The notes below the pieces were generated by a model. It made no database searches and was not told the origin of the DNA. It saw only the letters and a list, made by a program, of their open reading frames with translations. Positions 35,877 to 44,877 of a stretch of DNA of 64,000 nucleotides are shown here, piece by piece. Within the stretch, counting starts at the first letter, position 1. Each line of letters begins with the position of its first letter. Origin of the DNA: an uncultured Lachnospiraceae bacterium (lineage in GTDB: Bacteria; Bacillota; Clostridia; Lachnospirales; Lachnospiraceae); NCBI GenBank assembly GCA_947176505.1, contig CAMWQW010000004.1:1-64000 (forward strand), given 5' to 3'. The position numbers and the translations under genes are program-made.

Positions 35877-36794
35877 ATGGATGCAATACAGCAAAACTTG
35901 TTGGAGCAGGTAGCCGGGCTGCATGAAATACCTGCCGGAGCATATAATATCCGTGCAAACGGGCAGATGGCGGGAAGAAACACAACGGCTAACATAGATA
36001 TTATTACAAAAGAGGATAAGTCGGGAATTGATATCCGTATTAAAGCGGATACAAAAGCCGAGAGCGTACACATTCCGGTAGTGCTCAGCCAGAGTGGTTT
36101 GAAGGAGAGCGTATATAACGACTTTTTTGTGGGTGAGAATGCGGATGTGACAATTATTGCCGGATGCGGTATCCATAACGGCGGAGCATCGACATCGGAA
36201 CATTCCGGAATTCACAGATTTTTTGTGGACAGGAATGCAAAGGTAAGATATGTAGAGAAACATTACGGAGCGGGTGATGGTAACGGAGAACGAATCATGA
36301 ACCCTACTACGGAGATTCATCTGGCTGAGGGTGCATTCTTGGAGATGGAGACGGTACAAATTAAAGGTATTGATTCTACAAGGAGAGTGACGAACGCTGA
36401 AGTGGCTGAGGGCGCTTCGCTAGTCATTCGTGAGAAGATTATGACACACGGAAACCAATATGCGGAGACGGATTTTACGGTGGAAATGAACGGAGACGAC
36501 TCCAGCGTTAATTTGGTATCCCGTTCGGTAGCCAAAGAGTGTTCGGAGCAGCTTTTCAAGAGCAGAATTATCGGTAACGGCAAGTGTCACGGACACAGTG
36601 AATGTGATGCAATCATCATGGATCAGGCGAGTGTCAGCGCTATTCCGGAATTGACGGCCAATAATATAGATGCTAATTTGATACATGAGGCGGCAATCGG
36701 TAAGATTGCGGGAGAGCAGCTGATGAAGCTGATGACTCTGGGGCTCACAGAGAAAGAAGCAGAGGAACAGATTGTAAACGGATTTTTGAAATGA
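35877..36794 (+). CDS. SufB/SufD-family scaffold of a two-gene SUF-like system (SmsB type)
   Basis: 305 residues, much shorter than SufB (about 470). It is made of repeated beta-helix strands (for example EIHLAEGAFLEMETVQI, NAEVAEGASLVIREKI). Cys/His-rich segments AGCGIHNGG, KECSEQLF and NGKCHGHSECDA could hold a cluster. NNIDANLIHEAAIGKI near the C-terminus is the usual SufB/D closing block (EAAIGKI...QL..L...GL.E.EA). ATG 35877 follows AGAGGTGA by 8 bases; a GTG at 35865 overlaps that site. It overlaps cls by four bases. Confidence 0.88.
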   Translation: MDAIQQNLLEQVAGLHEIPAGAYNIRANGQMAGRNTTANIDIITKEDKSGIDIRIKADTKAESVHIPVVLSQSGLKESVYNDFFVGENADVTIIAGCGIHNGGASTSEHSGIHRFFVDRNAKVRYVEKHYGAGDGNGERIMNPTTEIHLAEGAFLEMETVQIKGIDSTRRVTNAEVAEGASLVIREKIMTHGNQYAETDFTVEMNGDDSSVNLVSRSVAKECSEQLFKSRIIGNGKCHGHSECDAIIMDQASVSAIPELTANNIDANLIHEAAIGKIAGEQLMKLMTLGLTEKEAEEQIVNGFLK

Positions 36795-38323
36795 GAAAGA
36801 TATTACATTACGCTCTTAACAGAGTGGTGATAACAGCGCTGATCGTGCTGTTTCAAATCGGTTTTTTTATATTGGAAATTTTTAAATGGGGCAACTATTA
36901 TGTGGAGATTGCCTTTGTTTTGCGGCTTCTAAGTTTTGGTGCAGTGTTTTACATTATCTGGAAGCCGAATAATCCTGCCGTGAAATTGGCGTGGATTGTT
37001 CCGATTTTGATTTTCCCTCTTTTTGGCGGGGTACTCTATCTTATGTTTGGACATGTCTTTATCCCAAAGAAATTGCGAGCAGGCATGGAACGGACGAATA
37101 TTCTGATTAAGAAATGTCTAAAGCAGGACGAGGAGGTTTTGGCGAGACTGAACCATGATAATCCGCATATGGCAAACCAAAGTCGGTATATCATGAACTA
37201 TGCGGGAACGCCGGTATGGGACCATACATCATCGATGTACTATTCTGACGGAGAACCTTGGTGGCAGCAGATGCTTGAAGACTTGGAGCATGCCGAGCAC
37301 TTTGTTTTTTTAGAATTTTTTATTCTGTGCGAGGGCAGTATGTGGAACGCCGTGCTTGATATACTGGAGCGTAAGGTTAAGGATGGCGTGGAGGTCCGGT
37401 TGATTTATGATGATGTCGGAAGCGCTTTTCTTTTGCCAAAGAAATATTATGAGATGATGGGACGAAAAGGAATAAAATGTGTTGCCTTTAACAGGCTGGT
37501 TCCTTTTATGTCGCTCATTCTGAATAATAGAGATCACAGAAAAATTGTGGTGATTGACGGTAAGGTTGGTTATACCGGCGGCATCAATATGTCGGACGAG
37601 TATATTAATTATACACATCCTTATGGGGAACACTGGAAAGATGCCGGTATCCGTATCGAGGGGGAGGCAGTGTGGAACTTTACGGTAATGTTTCTTCAAA
37701 TGTGGAATATGTCATGTTACACAGAGGAAGAATATGACAGATACCGTTATCATTTTGACAACAAACCGGAGGTAAACGGGTTCGTACAGCCCTATATGGA
37801 TACGCCTTTGGATAGTGAGATTTTAGGTGAAAACGTTTATTTGAATTTGATTGGATATGCGAAGAAGTATATCTATATCTATACACCGTATCTGATTACG
37901 GATAACGAGATGTACACCGCACTTAAGCTTGCGGCAAAACGTGGTGTGGATGTGAGAATTGTTACGCCCGGCGTGCCGGATAAAAAGATGATATATTGGC
38001 TGACACAGTCCAACTATCAAAACCTGATAGAAGCAGGGGTTAAAATCTATCAGTATACACCGGGCTTTATTCATTCCAAATGTGTACTCTGTGATGATGA
38101 GGCGGCGACAGTCGGTACGATTAATTTTGACTATCGGAGTTTTTATCATCATTTTGAGTGTGGTGTCCTGCTGTATCAGGCAGATGCGATAGAAGAGTTA
38201 AAAAGGGATATGGAGCAAACTTTTACAGTTTCAGAGCAGATTACTTTGGAGTGGTGCACGAAAAAATTTGTCAAAACAAATATAATAGGACCAATTCTGA
38301 AACTGTTTTCACCGCTGCTTTAA
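36791..38323 (+). CDS. cls: Cardiolipin synthase
   Basis: 510 residues. Two N-terminal membrane helices (VVITALIVLFQIGFFIL and IAFVLRLLSFGAVFYIIW, with a third hydrophobic segment WIVPILIFPLFGGVLYLMF) precede two phospholipase-D domains with HKD motifs: NRDHRKIVVIDG (about residue 255) and FIHSKCVLCDD (about 430). It condenses two phosphatidylglycerols to cardiolipin. The ATG overlaps the stop of the SufB-like gene (ATGA). Confidence 0.95.
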   Translation: MRKILHYALNRVVITALIVLFQIGFFILEIFKWGNYYVEIAFVLRLLSFGAVFYIIWKPNNPAVKLAWIVPILIFPLFGGVLYLMFGHVFIPKKLRAGMERTNILIKKCLKQDEEVLARLNHDNPHMANQSRYIMNYAGTPVWDHTSSMYYSDGEPWWQQMLEDLEHAEHFVFLEFFILCEGSMWNAVLDILERKVKDGVEVRLIYDDVGSAFLLPKKYYEMMGRKGIKCVAFNRLVPFMSLILNNRDHRKIVVIDGKVGYTGGINMSDEYINYTHPYGEHWKDAGIRIEGEAVWNFTVMFLQMWNMSCYTEEEYDRYRYHFDNKPEVNGFVQPYMDTPLDSEILGENVYLNLIGYAKKYIYIYTPYLITDNEMYTALKLAAKRGVDVRIVTPGVPDKKMIYWLTQSNYQNLIEAGVKIYQYTPGFIHSKCVLCDDEAATVGTINFDYRSFYHHFECGVLLYQADAIEELKRDMEQTFTVSEQITLEWCTKKFVKTNIIGPILKLFSPLL

Positions 38324-38353
38324 CGATGCGGTTGGAGGGAGAAAGATAAAATT

Positions 38354-39070
38354 ATGATACGTTTTTTACAGGTTATTATATGGAATCTACCGAGACTTTA
38401 TATGATTCCAAAGATGGCATATAAGGCAAAGCATACGGAAAAGTACACAGAAGAAGAGTGCTATAAATATGCGCGGCTTGCCATTCGCCGTATGATGAGG
38501 GCAGGACATATTTCGACGAAGAGATACGGAGTGGAAAATCTTCCTTCGGAAGGCGGCTATATGATGTTTCCGAACCATCAAGGAAAATATGATGCACTTG
38601 GGATTATGTATGCTCATGAGAAACCATGCTCGGTGGTGATTGATGATGCAAAATCCCATGGATTATTGGTGAAGCAATTCATAGATTTGGTGAAAGGCAA
38701 GCGGATGATGAAGGATAATCTGAAGCAGTCTGTGATGATTATCAAGGAATTGGCAGAAGACACGAAGCGGGGACGTAAGTTTATTATTTTCCCGGAAGGA
38801 GGGTACTACAGAAATCATAATACAGTAGGTATCTTTAAACCCGGCAGCTTTAAGAGCGCTGTGAAAGCAAGAGTTCCGATTGTTCCGGTTGCATTGATTG
38901 ATTCTTACAAAGCGTTTGAAGAATGGTCTTTAAAGCCGGTGGAAACGCAGGTGCATTTTCTCAAGGCAATTTCTTATGAAGAGTATAAAGGTATGTCGAC
39001 GACAGAAATCGCCGACATGGTACGGGAAAAGATTGTCGGCAAAATCAGCGAAGCGCTCAGTCCGGCATGA
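38354..39070 (+). CDS. 1-acyl-glycerol-3-phosphate acyltransferase (PlsC family)
   Basis: 238 residues. Acyltransferase block I FPNHQGKYDALG has the H-x4-D pair, block III IIFPEGGYYRN and block IV VPIVPVALIDSY are intact. The N-terminal helix FLQVIIWNLPRLYMIP likely anchors it to the membrane. It makes phosphatidic acid and fits with the neighbouring cardiolipin synthase in a phospholipid operon (30-base gap). plsX lies 3.7 kb downstream. Confidence 0.92.
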   Translation: MIRFLQVIIWNLPRLYMIPKMAYKAKHTEKYTEEECYKYARLAIRRMMRAGHISTKRYGVENLPSEGGYMMFPNHQGKYDALGIMYAHEKPCSVVIDDAKSHGLLVKQFIDLVKGKRMMKDNLKQSVMIIKELAEDTKRGRKFIIFPEGGYYRNHNTVGIFKPGSFKSAVKARVPIVPVALIDSYKAFEEWSLKPVETQVHFLKAISYEEYKGMSTTEIADMVREKIVGKISEALSPA

Positions 39071-39097
39071 TAAATAATGGTATAGCGGACAGATTAC

Positions 39098-39137
39098 AGA
39101 CAGATACGCAGGGCGGCTAAACCTTGCGTATCTGTCT
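39098..39137. terminator. Hairpin between convergent plsC and tmcAL
   Basis: Perfect 13-bp stem AGACAGATACGCA (39098-39110) with TGCGTATCTGTCT (39125-39137). It overlaps the last codons of tmcAL. T-runs are weak on both sides, so its strength as a terminator is uncertain. Confidence 0.55.
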
Positions 39138-40364
39138 TGTATATTCGGTGTCTGTATTTGCATAAGCGGGGAATTTGTTTTGCACAATGCTTTGATAGAT
39201 ATGTCCGGCATAGATATCTTTTGCCAACATATTTCGTCCGTTTTCAGTAAGAAGCGCATCGGCATCAGCGAGCTTGGACAGAAGAGGAATGCTGCTATGA
39301 GCTTTGATGGCGGCAAGCAGCGGCTCGGCGCCTTTGCAAAAACCGAGCATACGTGCATAGTATATGTAGTCTTCGGACCGATACCGAAGAAAGTCGTCCT
39401 GTCGAATTCTCAAAAGAATATGCAGCAGACTGCGTGCAATGTGAGTATATGTCTTGTTTTTGGTTTTAAGTAATTCGCAAAAATCGGTAAAATTACGGTA
39501 GGAAGACAGATTTTTGACAATGCGTGCCGACAGGCTGCCATCAATATCGGCATAATCCGTGTATCCAGTGGATTGCTCAGATAACAATTGATAATGCAGC
39601 GGTAAAGACAGGTCGTCGGGCAGGATGGGAAAAGTCTTATGATATTGTGCTGCCAGAAGTTCATAGGAATTTTGTGGCATAAATTGCCGGACATCCACCA
39701 GACAATCAGAACCGGCTGAAGATATGGCTTGCCGTATTGCCAGAGCGGAGCAGTAGGAACTGCTCAGACTCGCATCGTGGTAGGAAGCGCCGGCACGGCG
39801 AAGGGTATATGGCTGTATGCGGCTGCTTCGTCTGTAAAGCGCCTTGCAGTACTCGATGCCGAGGATATTGTTAGGGCTTGTTAATACATTCATATGTGCA
39901 TTGAGATGAGGCGCGCATACTTCCAGAGCGATATTTCGGGCGTTCGGATAGGTCAATCCGCGTTTGAGATGACGACTCAGAATCTGTTTAAACTGTTCAT
40001 CTTCCCCCAACAGTCTTTGAGCAAATTCCGACAGGAGTGACAAGTCGCCGCACTCACTGCCGAAGCAAAGTGTGTCTGTGACGCCCAGCTTATCCAAAAG
40101 AGCTACAGCGCCGGAAGAAAAGTATTCTGCGCTGCCAAGGGCGTAATAGACAGGCAGTTCTAGTACAAGGTCGGCACCGTTTAAAAGTGCAGCCTCGGCA
40201 CGGATATATTTGTCTGCTATGGCTGGTGCACCCCGCTGTACAAAGCTGCCGCTCATAACAACGATACAGTAATCTGCACCGGTCATTTCTTTGGCTTTGG
40301 CAATATGATATGCATGTCCGTTATGGAACGGATTATACTCTGCGATGATGCCTACTGTTTTCAT
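39117..40364 (-). CDS. tmcAL: tRNA(Met) cytidine acetate ligase
   Basis: 415 residues of the nucleotidyltransferase-like family once called YlbM. The HxGH-type motif FHNGH follows GIIAEYNP at the N-terminus; SGSFVQRG and ELPVYYALGSAEYF are family hallmarks. It uses ATP and acetate to make N4-acetylcytidine at the wobble base of elongator tRNA-Met. AAGGAGA lies before the ATG. It points away from pta, across a 284-base gap. Confidence 0.93.
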   Translation of the reverse strand: MKTVGIIAEYNPFHNGHAYHIAKAKEMTGADYCIVVMSGSFVQRGAPAIADKYIRAEAALLNGADLVLELPVYYALGSAEYFSSGAVALLDKLGVTDTLCFGSECGDLSLLSEFAQRLLGEDEQFKQILSRHLKRGLTYPNARNIALEVCAPHLNAHMNVLTSPNNILGIEYCKALYRRSSRIQPYTLRRAGASYHDASLSSSYCSALAIRQAISSAGSDCLVDVRQFMPQNSYELLAAQYHKTFPILPDDLSLPLHYQLLSEQSTGYTDYADIDGSLSARIVKNLSSYRNFTDFCELLKTKNKTYTHIARSLLHILLRIRQDDFLRYRSEDYIYYARMLGFCKGAEPLLAAIKAHSSIPLLSKLADADALLTENGRNMLAKDIYAGHIYQSIVQNKFPAYANTDTEYTRQIRKV

Positions 40365-40406
40365 GTTTCTGCCGTTCTCCTTTATCTTGAGATATCTTAT
40401 CGATGC

Positions 40407-40498
40407 AAATACAAAATATATGATTGATTGTATTTTTCCGCTTGTCAGTTACAAGTCTATCATAAAAAGACTATTTTGTATTTATATTGAATACAAAA
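40407..40498. repeat. Repeated AATACAA/TTGTATT inverted repeats in the tmcAL-pta gap
   Basis: AAATACAA (40407-40414) faces TTGTATTT (40428-40435), and TTTTGTATT (40474-40482) faces AATACAAAA (40490-40498). A related TAGTACAAAATTT follows near 40515. Four copies of the same half-site between divergent genes, upstream of the pta promoter, suggest an operator, though AT richness makes chance pairing easier. Confidence 0.5.
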
Positions 40499-40550
40499 AA
40501 TAAGTATAAAATTTAGTACAAAATTTGCGGGAAAAATAAAGGAATATGTC

Positions 40551-40579
40551 TTGTACGGAAACGCTTAATTTTGTATAAT
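40551..40579 (+). promoter_or_regulatory. Promoter of pta
   Basis: TTGTAC at 40551-40556, 17-base spacer, TATAAT at 40574-40579, about 70 bases before the pta ATG. Confidence 0.7.
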
Positions 40580-40648
40580 TTTGCTTATATAAACAGTAAT
40601 ATAATCTTAATTTAAAATCAAACTTATTATATAGGGAAGGAGAATAAC

Positions 40649-41650
40649 ATGTCTTACATTGATTTGATGAAGGAGAAGGCGAGAAGCGACAAGAAAACCA
40701 TCGTACTTCCGGAGACGAATGATAAGAGAACACTGATTGCGGCGGCGAATATTCTGAAAGAAGGAATCGCGAACATAATCATGGTTGGCAACGAAGAGAA
40801 AATCATGGATGGTGCCGGCTGGCTGGAAGTGGAGCTGGACGGTGTTACGATTATCGATCCGGAGAGGACGGAGAAGCTGGAGGAGTATACCAATCTGTTA
40901 TATGAGACGCGAAAGAACAAGGGAATGACGCCGGAGAAAGCAAAAGAAACTTTATTAAATGATTATCTCACGTTCGGAGTTATGATGGTTAAAGCTAATG
41001 ATGCGGACGGTATGGTGGCGGGAGCATGTCACGCGACGGCGGATACGCTAAGACCTGCGTTGCAGATATTGAAAACTGCGCCGGGCGTAAAGCTTGTGTC
41101 AGGTTTCTTTATTCTGGATGTGCCGGATTGTGAGTTTGGAGAGAACGGTACTTTTCTGTTTGCGGACTGTGGGCTCAATCAGGATCCTACGGCGGAGGAA
41201 CTGGCGGCGATTGCAGATACTTCAGCTAAGAGTTTTAAGAGTCTGGTTGGCGCGAAGCCTATTATCGCTATGTTATCCCACTCTACGAAAGGAAGCGCAA
41301 AGCATCCTCTTGTAGATAAGATGGTTGAGGCTACCAGAATTGCACACGAACAATATCCTCATCTGTGTATTGACGGTGAACTTCAGTCGGATGCGGCACT
41401 GGTTCCTCAGGTGGCGAAATCCAAGGCGCCGGGCAGCGAGGTGGCTGGTAAAGCAAATGTATTGATTTTCCCGAATCTTGACTGCGGAAATATCGGATAT
41501 AAGCTTGTGCAGAGACTTGGCAAAGCGGAAGCATACGGTCCGATGCTGCAGGGCATCTCCAAACCGGTCAATGACCTGTCCCGCGGCTGTTCATGGCAGG
41601 ATATCGTGGGCGTAGTAGCTTTGACGGCAGTACAGGCACAGCTTGCGTAA
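40649..41650 (+). CDS. pta: Phosphate acetyltransferase
   Basis: 333 residues, normal for the single-domain clostridial enzyme. It interconverts acetyl-CoA and acetyl phosphate. Seen motifs: VLPETNDKRTL, VAGACHATADTLRPALQI, MLSHSTKGSA, DGELQSDAAL, FPNLDCGNIGYKLVQR. AGGAG precedes the ATG. In many relatives ackA follows directly; here 143 bases with a new promoter and no ORF follow, so acetate kinase must be encoded elsewhere. Confidence 0.96.
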   Translation: MSYIDLMKEKARSDKKTIVLPETNDKRTLIAAANILKEGIANIIMVGNEEKIMDGAGWLEVELDGVTIIDPERTEKLEEYTNLLYETRKNKGMTPEKAKETLLNDYLTFGVMMVKANDADGMVAGACHATADTLRPALQILKTAPGVKLVSGFFILDVPDCEFGENGTFLFADCGLNQDPTAEELAAIADTSAKSFKSLVGAKPIIAMLSHSTKGSAKHPLVDKMVEATRIAHEQYPHLCIDGELQSDAALVPQVAKSKAPGSEVAGKANVLIFPNLDCGNIGYKLVQRLGKAEAYGPMLQGISKPVNDLSRGCSWQDIVGVVALTAVQAQLA

Positions 41651-41738
41651 AGAGGGATATCATAGCATATCACAGGAAACAAAATCGGCAGTATAATAGG
41701 CGGTAATAGACGCATAATAACCAGTCGAAATTTTATAG

Positions 41739-41767
41739 TTGACAAACCATATCCTCATAGGTATAAT
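41739..41767 (+). promoter_or_regulatory. Consensus sigma-A promoter of yceD-rpmF
   Basis: TTGACA at 41739-41744, 17-base spacer, TATAAT at 41762-41767: perfect consensus, 26 bases before the yceD ATG. Confidence 0.88.
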
Positions 41768-41793
41768 TGTTTGAGTGTGGATAGGAGTCGACT

Positions 41794-42321
41794 ATGTTTG
41801 TGAACTTAACTGATGTGTTTACAATTGAAGGCAAGCAGGTCACGATGCAGGCAGAATCGGAATTGGAGCAGACCACGATAAATGGCGGGGTATTTTTGGT
41901 TAAAGATAAATCTCCGGTCAATCTGTCTTTTACCAATATCGGTAAGGGGAAGGTACGGATTGCAGGTGATGCCAAGATGATATTCGGCATGAACTGTGAC
42001 AGATGCCTGAAACCTGTAGAAGAGAAGATTACACTTCAATTCGACAGAGAGGTGTTCGCACCAGATATGGCGGAATCCATACCTGACGAAATAGAAGATC
42101 AGGATATTATGGATGGCTTTCAGCTTAACGTGGAAGACTTACTAATCAGTGAAATTGTAATGAACTGGCCTATGAAGGTTTTGTGCAAGCCGGACTGCAA
42201 AGGAATCTGTCGTCAGTGCGGTAAAGACCTGAATACGGGAACATGTGATTGTGATACCTTTGTTCCTGATCCAAGGATGGCGGTAATAAAGGATATCTTT
42301 AACGGGAATAAGGAGGTGTAA
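41794..42321 (+). CDS. YceD family protein (DUF177)
   Basis: 175 residues with the DUF177 cysteine pattern: CDRCLKPVE in the middle and CKPDCKGICRQCGKDL...CDC toward the C-terminus, likely binding zinc. YceD proteins are linked to 23S rRNA accumulation and are almost always next to rpmF, as here (2 bases between). Consensus promoter upstream and AGGAG before the ATG. Confidence 0.93.
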   Translation: MFVNLTDVFTIEGKQVTMQAESELEQTTINGGVFLVKDKSPVNLSFTNIGKGKVRIAGDAKMIFGMNCDRCLKPVEEKITLQFDREVFAPDMAESIPDEIEDQDIMDGFQLNVEDLLISEIVMNWPMKVLCKPDCKGICRQCGKDLNTGTCDCDTFVPDPRMAVIKDIFNGNKEV

Positions 42322-42323
42322 CA

Positions 42324-42503
42324 ATGTCTATTTGTCCTAAGAACAAATCTTCTAAAGGTAGAAGAGATAAGAGAAGAGCAAACTGGAAAATGTCTGCTCC
42401 TACATTAGTAAAGTGCAGCAAGTGCGGCGCTCTGATGGTACCCCACAGAGTATGTAAGAAATGCGGCACATACAACAAAAAAGAAATCATAGCAGTTGAC
42501 TAA
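42324..42503 (+). CDS. rpmF: 50S ribosomal protein L32
   Basis: 59 residues, starting MSICPKNKSSKGRRDKRRAN, with the zinc-binding pairs CSKC and CKKC. AGGAGGTG precedes the ATG by 5 bases. It lies directly after yceD and before a strong terminator. It keeps all four cysteines, so it is the zinc-dependent form. Confidence 0.97.
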   Translation: MSICPKNKSSKGRRDKRRANWKMSAPTLVKCSKCGALMVPHRVCKKCGTYNKKEIIAVD

Positions 42504-42543
42504 GCAGTAGATATTAAATTTTATAGTCGTACTGGCGGTACTA

Positions 42544-42591
42544 AAGTGCTCTTAACATTGGCGGCAATGTGCAATGTTAGGGCGCTTTTTT
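42544..42591 (+). terminator. Terminator after rpmF
   Basis: About 16-bp stem: AAGTGCTCTTAACATTG (42544-42560) with CAATGTTAGGGCGCTT (42572-42587, G-U pairs and small mismatch), then TTTTTT. Confidence 0.82.
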
Positions 42592-42662
42592 GTTTTTCAG
42601 AAATATTTTTATAGCGCTTTGTGGAGAAGAGACAATGGACTGTGACGACAGATTTTTAGAAC

Positions 42663-42691
42663 TTGATTTTTACAGCTATATTTAGTATATT
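42663..42691 (+). promoter_or_regulatory. Promoter of the plsX operon
   Basis: TTGATT at 42663-42668, 17-base spacer, TATATT at 42686-42691, followed by an AT-rich palindrome TATATTAATATA region. No FapR-type operator was clearly recognised. The 293-base gap from rpmF to plsX holds only this and the terminator. Confidence 0.55.
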
Positions 42692-42796
42692 AATATATTA
42701 GTATGCGATGTTTATGCAGAGAATATATGGACATGTTTTCTGTAGGGACGGTCTGTTATCGGACGGCGGAAGAAAGAGAGAGGCTTAATTACTGAC

Positions 42797-43828
42797 ATGA
42801 GTGAATATGTAAAAGTAGCGGTAGACGCAATGGGAGGCGACAACGCGCCGAAAGAGATTGTAAAAGGTGCAGTGGAAGCAGTCAACGAGAGCAGCAAGGT
42901 CAAGGTATATCTGGTAGGTATGCATGATGTACTGGAGAAGGAGCTTGCCGGTTATACATATCAGAAGGAACAGATGGAGATTGTCCCTGCATCGGAGATC
43001 ATAGAGACGGCGGAACCGCCTGTTATGGCGATTCGTAAGAAGAAAGATTCTTCGCTGGTCAAAGCGCTTAATCTTGTGAAGGATGGTACTTGCGATGCCT
43101 ATGTTTCCGCAGGAAGCACGGGGGCAACTCTTGTAGGCGGACAAGTTATCGTAGGACGTATCAAGGGTGTGGAAAGACCGCCTCTAGCGCCGCTTATTCC
43201 CACGGCAACAGGATGTTCGCTGCTGATTGACTGTGGCGCGAATGTGGATGCCAGACCGTCTCATCTTGTACAGTTTGCTAAGATGGGTTCCGTTTATATG
43301 GAAAATGTTATGGGAGTTAAAAACCCTAAGGTGGGCATTGTGAATATCGGTGCGGAGGAAGAAAAGGGCAATGCTCTCGTTAAGGAAACATTTCCGCTTT
43401 TGAAGAACTGTCCGGATATTAATTTTGTCGGCAGTGTAGAGGCAAGAGATATTCCGGCTGGCGCGGTGGATGTTGTTGTGTGTGAGGCTTTCGTGGGAAA
43501 TGTAATTTTAAAGACTTACGAGGGTGTCGGAGATACTCTTATTAAGAAAGTAAAAGCGGGCATGATGACGAGTCTTAGGAGTAAGATCGGGGCGCTTCTT
43601 GTGAAGCCGGCTTTGAAACAGACACTGAAGGCATTTGACTTAGAACAGTACGGAGGGGCACCGCTGCTTGGTTTGAAAGGATTGGTGGTTAAGACCCATG
43701 GCAGTTCCAAATCCATAGAGATTAAAAATTCTATTTTGCAGTGTATTACTTTCAAGGAACAGAGAATTAATGAAAAAATTAAGGAAATGATTCTGACGGA
43801 AGAAGCTGTGTCTGAGGAAGACAAATAG
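42797..43828 (+). CDS. plsX: Phosphate acyltransferase PlsX
   Basis: 343 residues. Makes acyl phosphate from acyl-ACP as the first step of phospholipid synthesis in the PlsX/PlsY route. Motifs: VAVDAMGGDNAPKEIVKGA at the N-terminus, SAGSTGATLVGG, LIDCGANVDARP, GNVILKTYEG. The purine-rich ribosome site is about 14 bases upstream and weak, but the start fits family length. It leads the conserved plsX-acpP-rnc-smc-ftsY series. Confidence 0.96.
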   Translation: MSEYVKVAVDAMGGDNAPKEIVKGAVEAVNESSKVKVYLVGMHDVLEKELAGYTYQKEQMEIVPASEIIETAEPPVMAIRKKKDSSLVKALNLVKDGTCDAYVSAGSTGATLVGGQVIVGRIKGVERPPLAPLIPTATGCSLLIDCGANVDARPSHLVQFAKMGSVYMENVMGVKNPKVGIVNIGAEEEKGNALVKETFPLLKNCPDINFVGSVEARDIPAGAVDVVVCEAFVGNVILKTYEGVGDTLIKKVKAGMMTSLRSKIGALLVKPALKQTLKAFDLEQYGGAPLLGLKGLVVKTHGSSKSIEIKNSILQCITFKEQRINEKIKEMILTEEAVSEEDK

Positions 43829-43861
43829 GACGATAGATAAAATAAGGGGGTTGCTGCCAAT

Positions 43862-44092
43862 ATGGAGTTTGATAAGTTGAAAGAAGTGATAGCGGACGTG
43901 TTGAACGTTGACCCTAACGAGGTTACGCCGGAGACAACTTTTACGGAAGACTTGGGGGCGGATTCATTGGATATTTTTCAGATTATCATGGGAATTGAGG
44001 AAGCCTTTGAAATAGAAATTCCGGCTGATAAGGCGGAACATATTGCTACAGTGGGTGAGGCAGTTGTGCTCATCCAAGATTCTATGTCATAA
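43862..44092 (+). CDS. acpP: Acyl carrier protein
   Basis: 76 residues, acidic. The phosphopantetheine attachment serine lies in [11 protein letters not shown] (about residue 37). It carries growing acyl chains in fatty-acid synthesis and supplies PlsX just upstream. A hairpin terminator follows before rnc. Confidence 0.96.
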   Translation: MEFDKLKEVIADVLNVDPNEVTPETTFTEDLGADSLDIFQIIMGIEEAFEIEIPADKAEHIATVGEAVVLIQDSMS

Positions 44093-44104
44093 AGTGAGCG
44101 GAGG

Positions 44105-44133
44105 AAAGCCCTTTCTGTCAGAAGGGGCTTTTC
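44105..44133 (+). terminator. Hairpin between acpP and rnc
   Basis: AAAGCCCTTTCT (44105-44116) pairs with AGAAGGGGCTTT (44120-44131, one G-U), then TTCC. Probably partial termination, giving excess acpP over rnc-smc-ftsY. Confidence 0.7.
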
Positions 44134-44158
44134 CATGTCTATATCATGGAGGAGTCTC

Positions 44159-44857
44159 ATGTTAAAGGAAAAATTTGCGAAGCTGGAAGAAAAAATAGGC
44201 TATCGGTTTCGAGATACGCGGCTGCTGCGTCAAGCTTTGACGCATAGCTCCTATGCCAATGAACAGAAAATTAACAAGTCGGGAGATTATGAGCGATTAG
44301 AGTTTTTGGGAGATGCCGTACTCGAACTCGTCAGCAGCGATTATATCTATCAGCAGTACCCGGATATGACGGAAGGAAAGATGACAAAACTCCGGTCGTC
44401 CATTGTCTGTGAACCGGCGTTGGCCTCCTGTGCCAGAGAGATGGGGCTGGAAGAGTATATTCTTCTAGGTAAGGGCGAGGAAGCTACCGGTGGCAGAGGA
44501 AGAGATTCTATTATATCGGATGTCATGGAAGCAATTATCGGTGCGATTTATCTTGACAGCGGCATAGATGAGGTGAAGACATATATTCATCGTGTTATTT
44601 TGTCGGATTTGGAGCACAAGCAATTGTTTTATGATGCCAAGACTATTTTACAGGAAGAAATACAGAAAGAAAACAAGGGAGTGCTTCACTATGAACTCGT
44701 GAGCGAGGACGGTCCGGAGCATGCAAAAATTTTTGCTGTAAATGCAATGATTGACAAAGTGATTATTGGAAGCGGAACGGGACACTCCAAGAAAGCGGCG
44801 GAACAGAAGGCGGCATATGAGGCGTTGATTCATAAAACATATATTATTGCCGACTGA
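44159..44857 (+). CDS. rnc: Ribonuclease III
   Basis: 232 residues. The nuclease domain has the signature ERLEFLGDAVLEL, with the second acidic pair in SDVMEAIIGAIYLDSG; the C-terminal double-stranded RNA-binding domain ends in GTGHSKKAAEQKAAYEAL. Processes rRNA and structured RNAs. ATG 44159 is preferred because GGAGGAG ends 4 bases upstream; ATG 44135 lies near the acpP hairpin and overlaps nothing useful. Confidence 0.97.
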   Translation: MLKEKFAKLEEKIGYRFRDTRLLRQALTHSSYANEQKINKSGDYERLEFLGDAVLELVSSDYIYQQYPDMTEGKMTKLRSSIVCEPALASCAREMGLEEYILLGKGEEATGGRGRDSIISDVMEAIIGAIYLDSGIDEVKTYIHRVILSDLEHKQLFYDAKTILQEEIQKENKGVLHYELVSEDGPEHAKIFAVNAMIDKVIIGSGTGHSKKAAEQKAAYEALIHKTYIIAD

Positions 44858-44877
44858 GAGAAATTACGAGGTACAAC

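Noticed and set aside
42680..42712. FapR-like operator before plsX
   Set aside because: The AT-rich palindrome does not match the known FapR consensus well enough.
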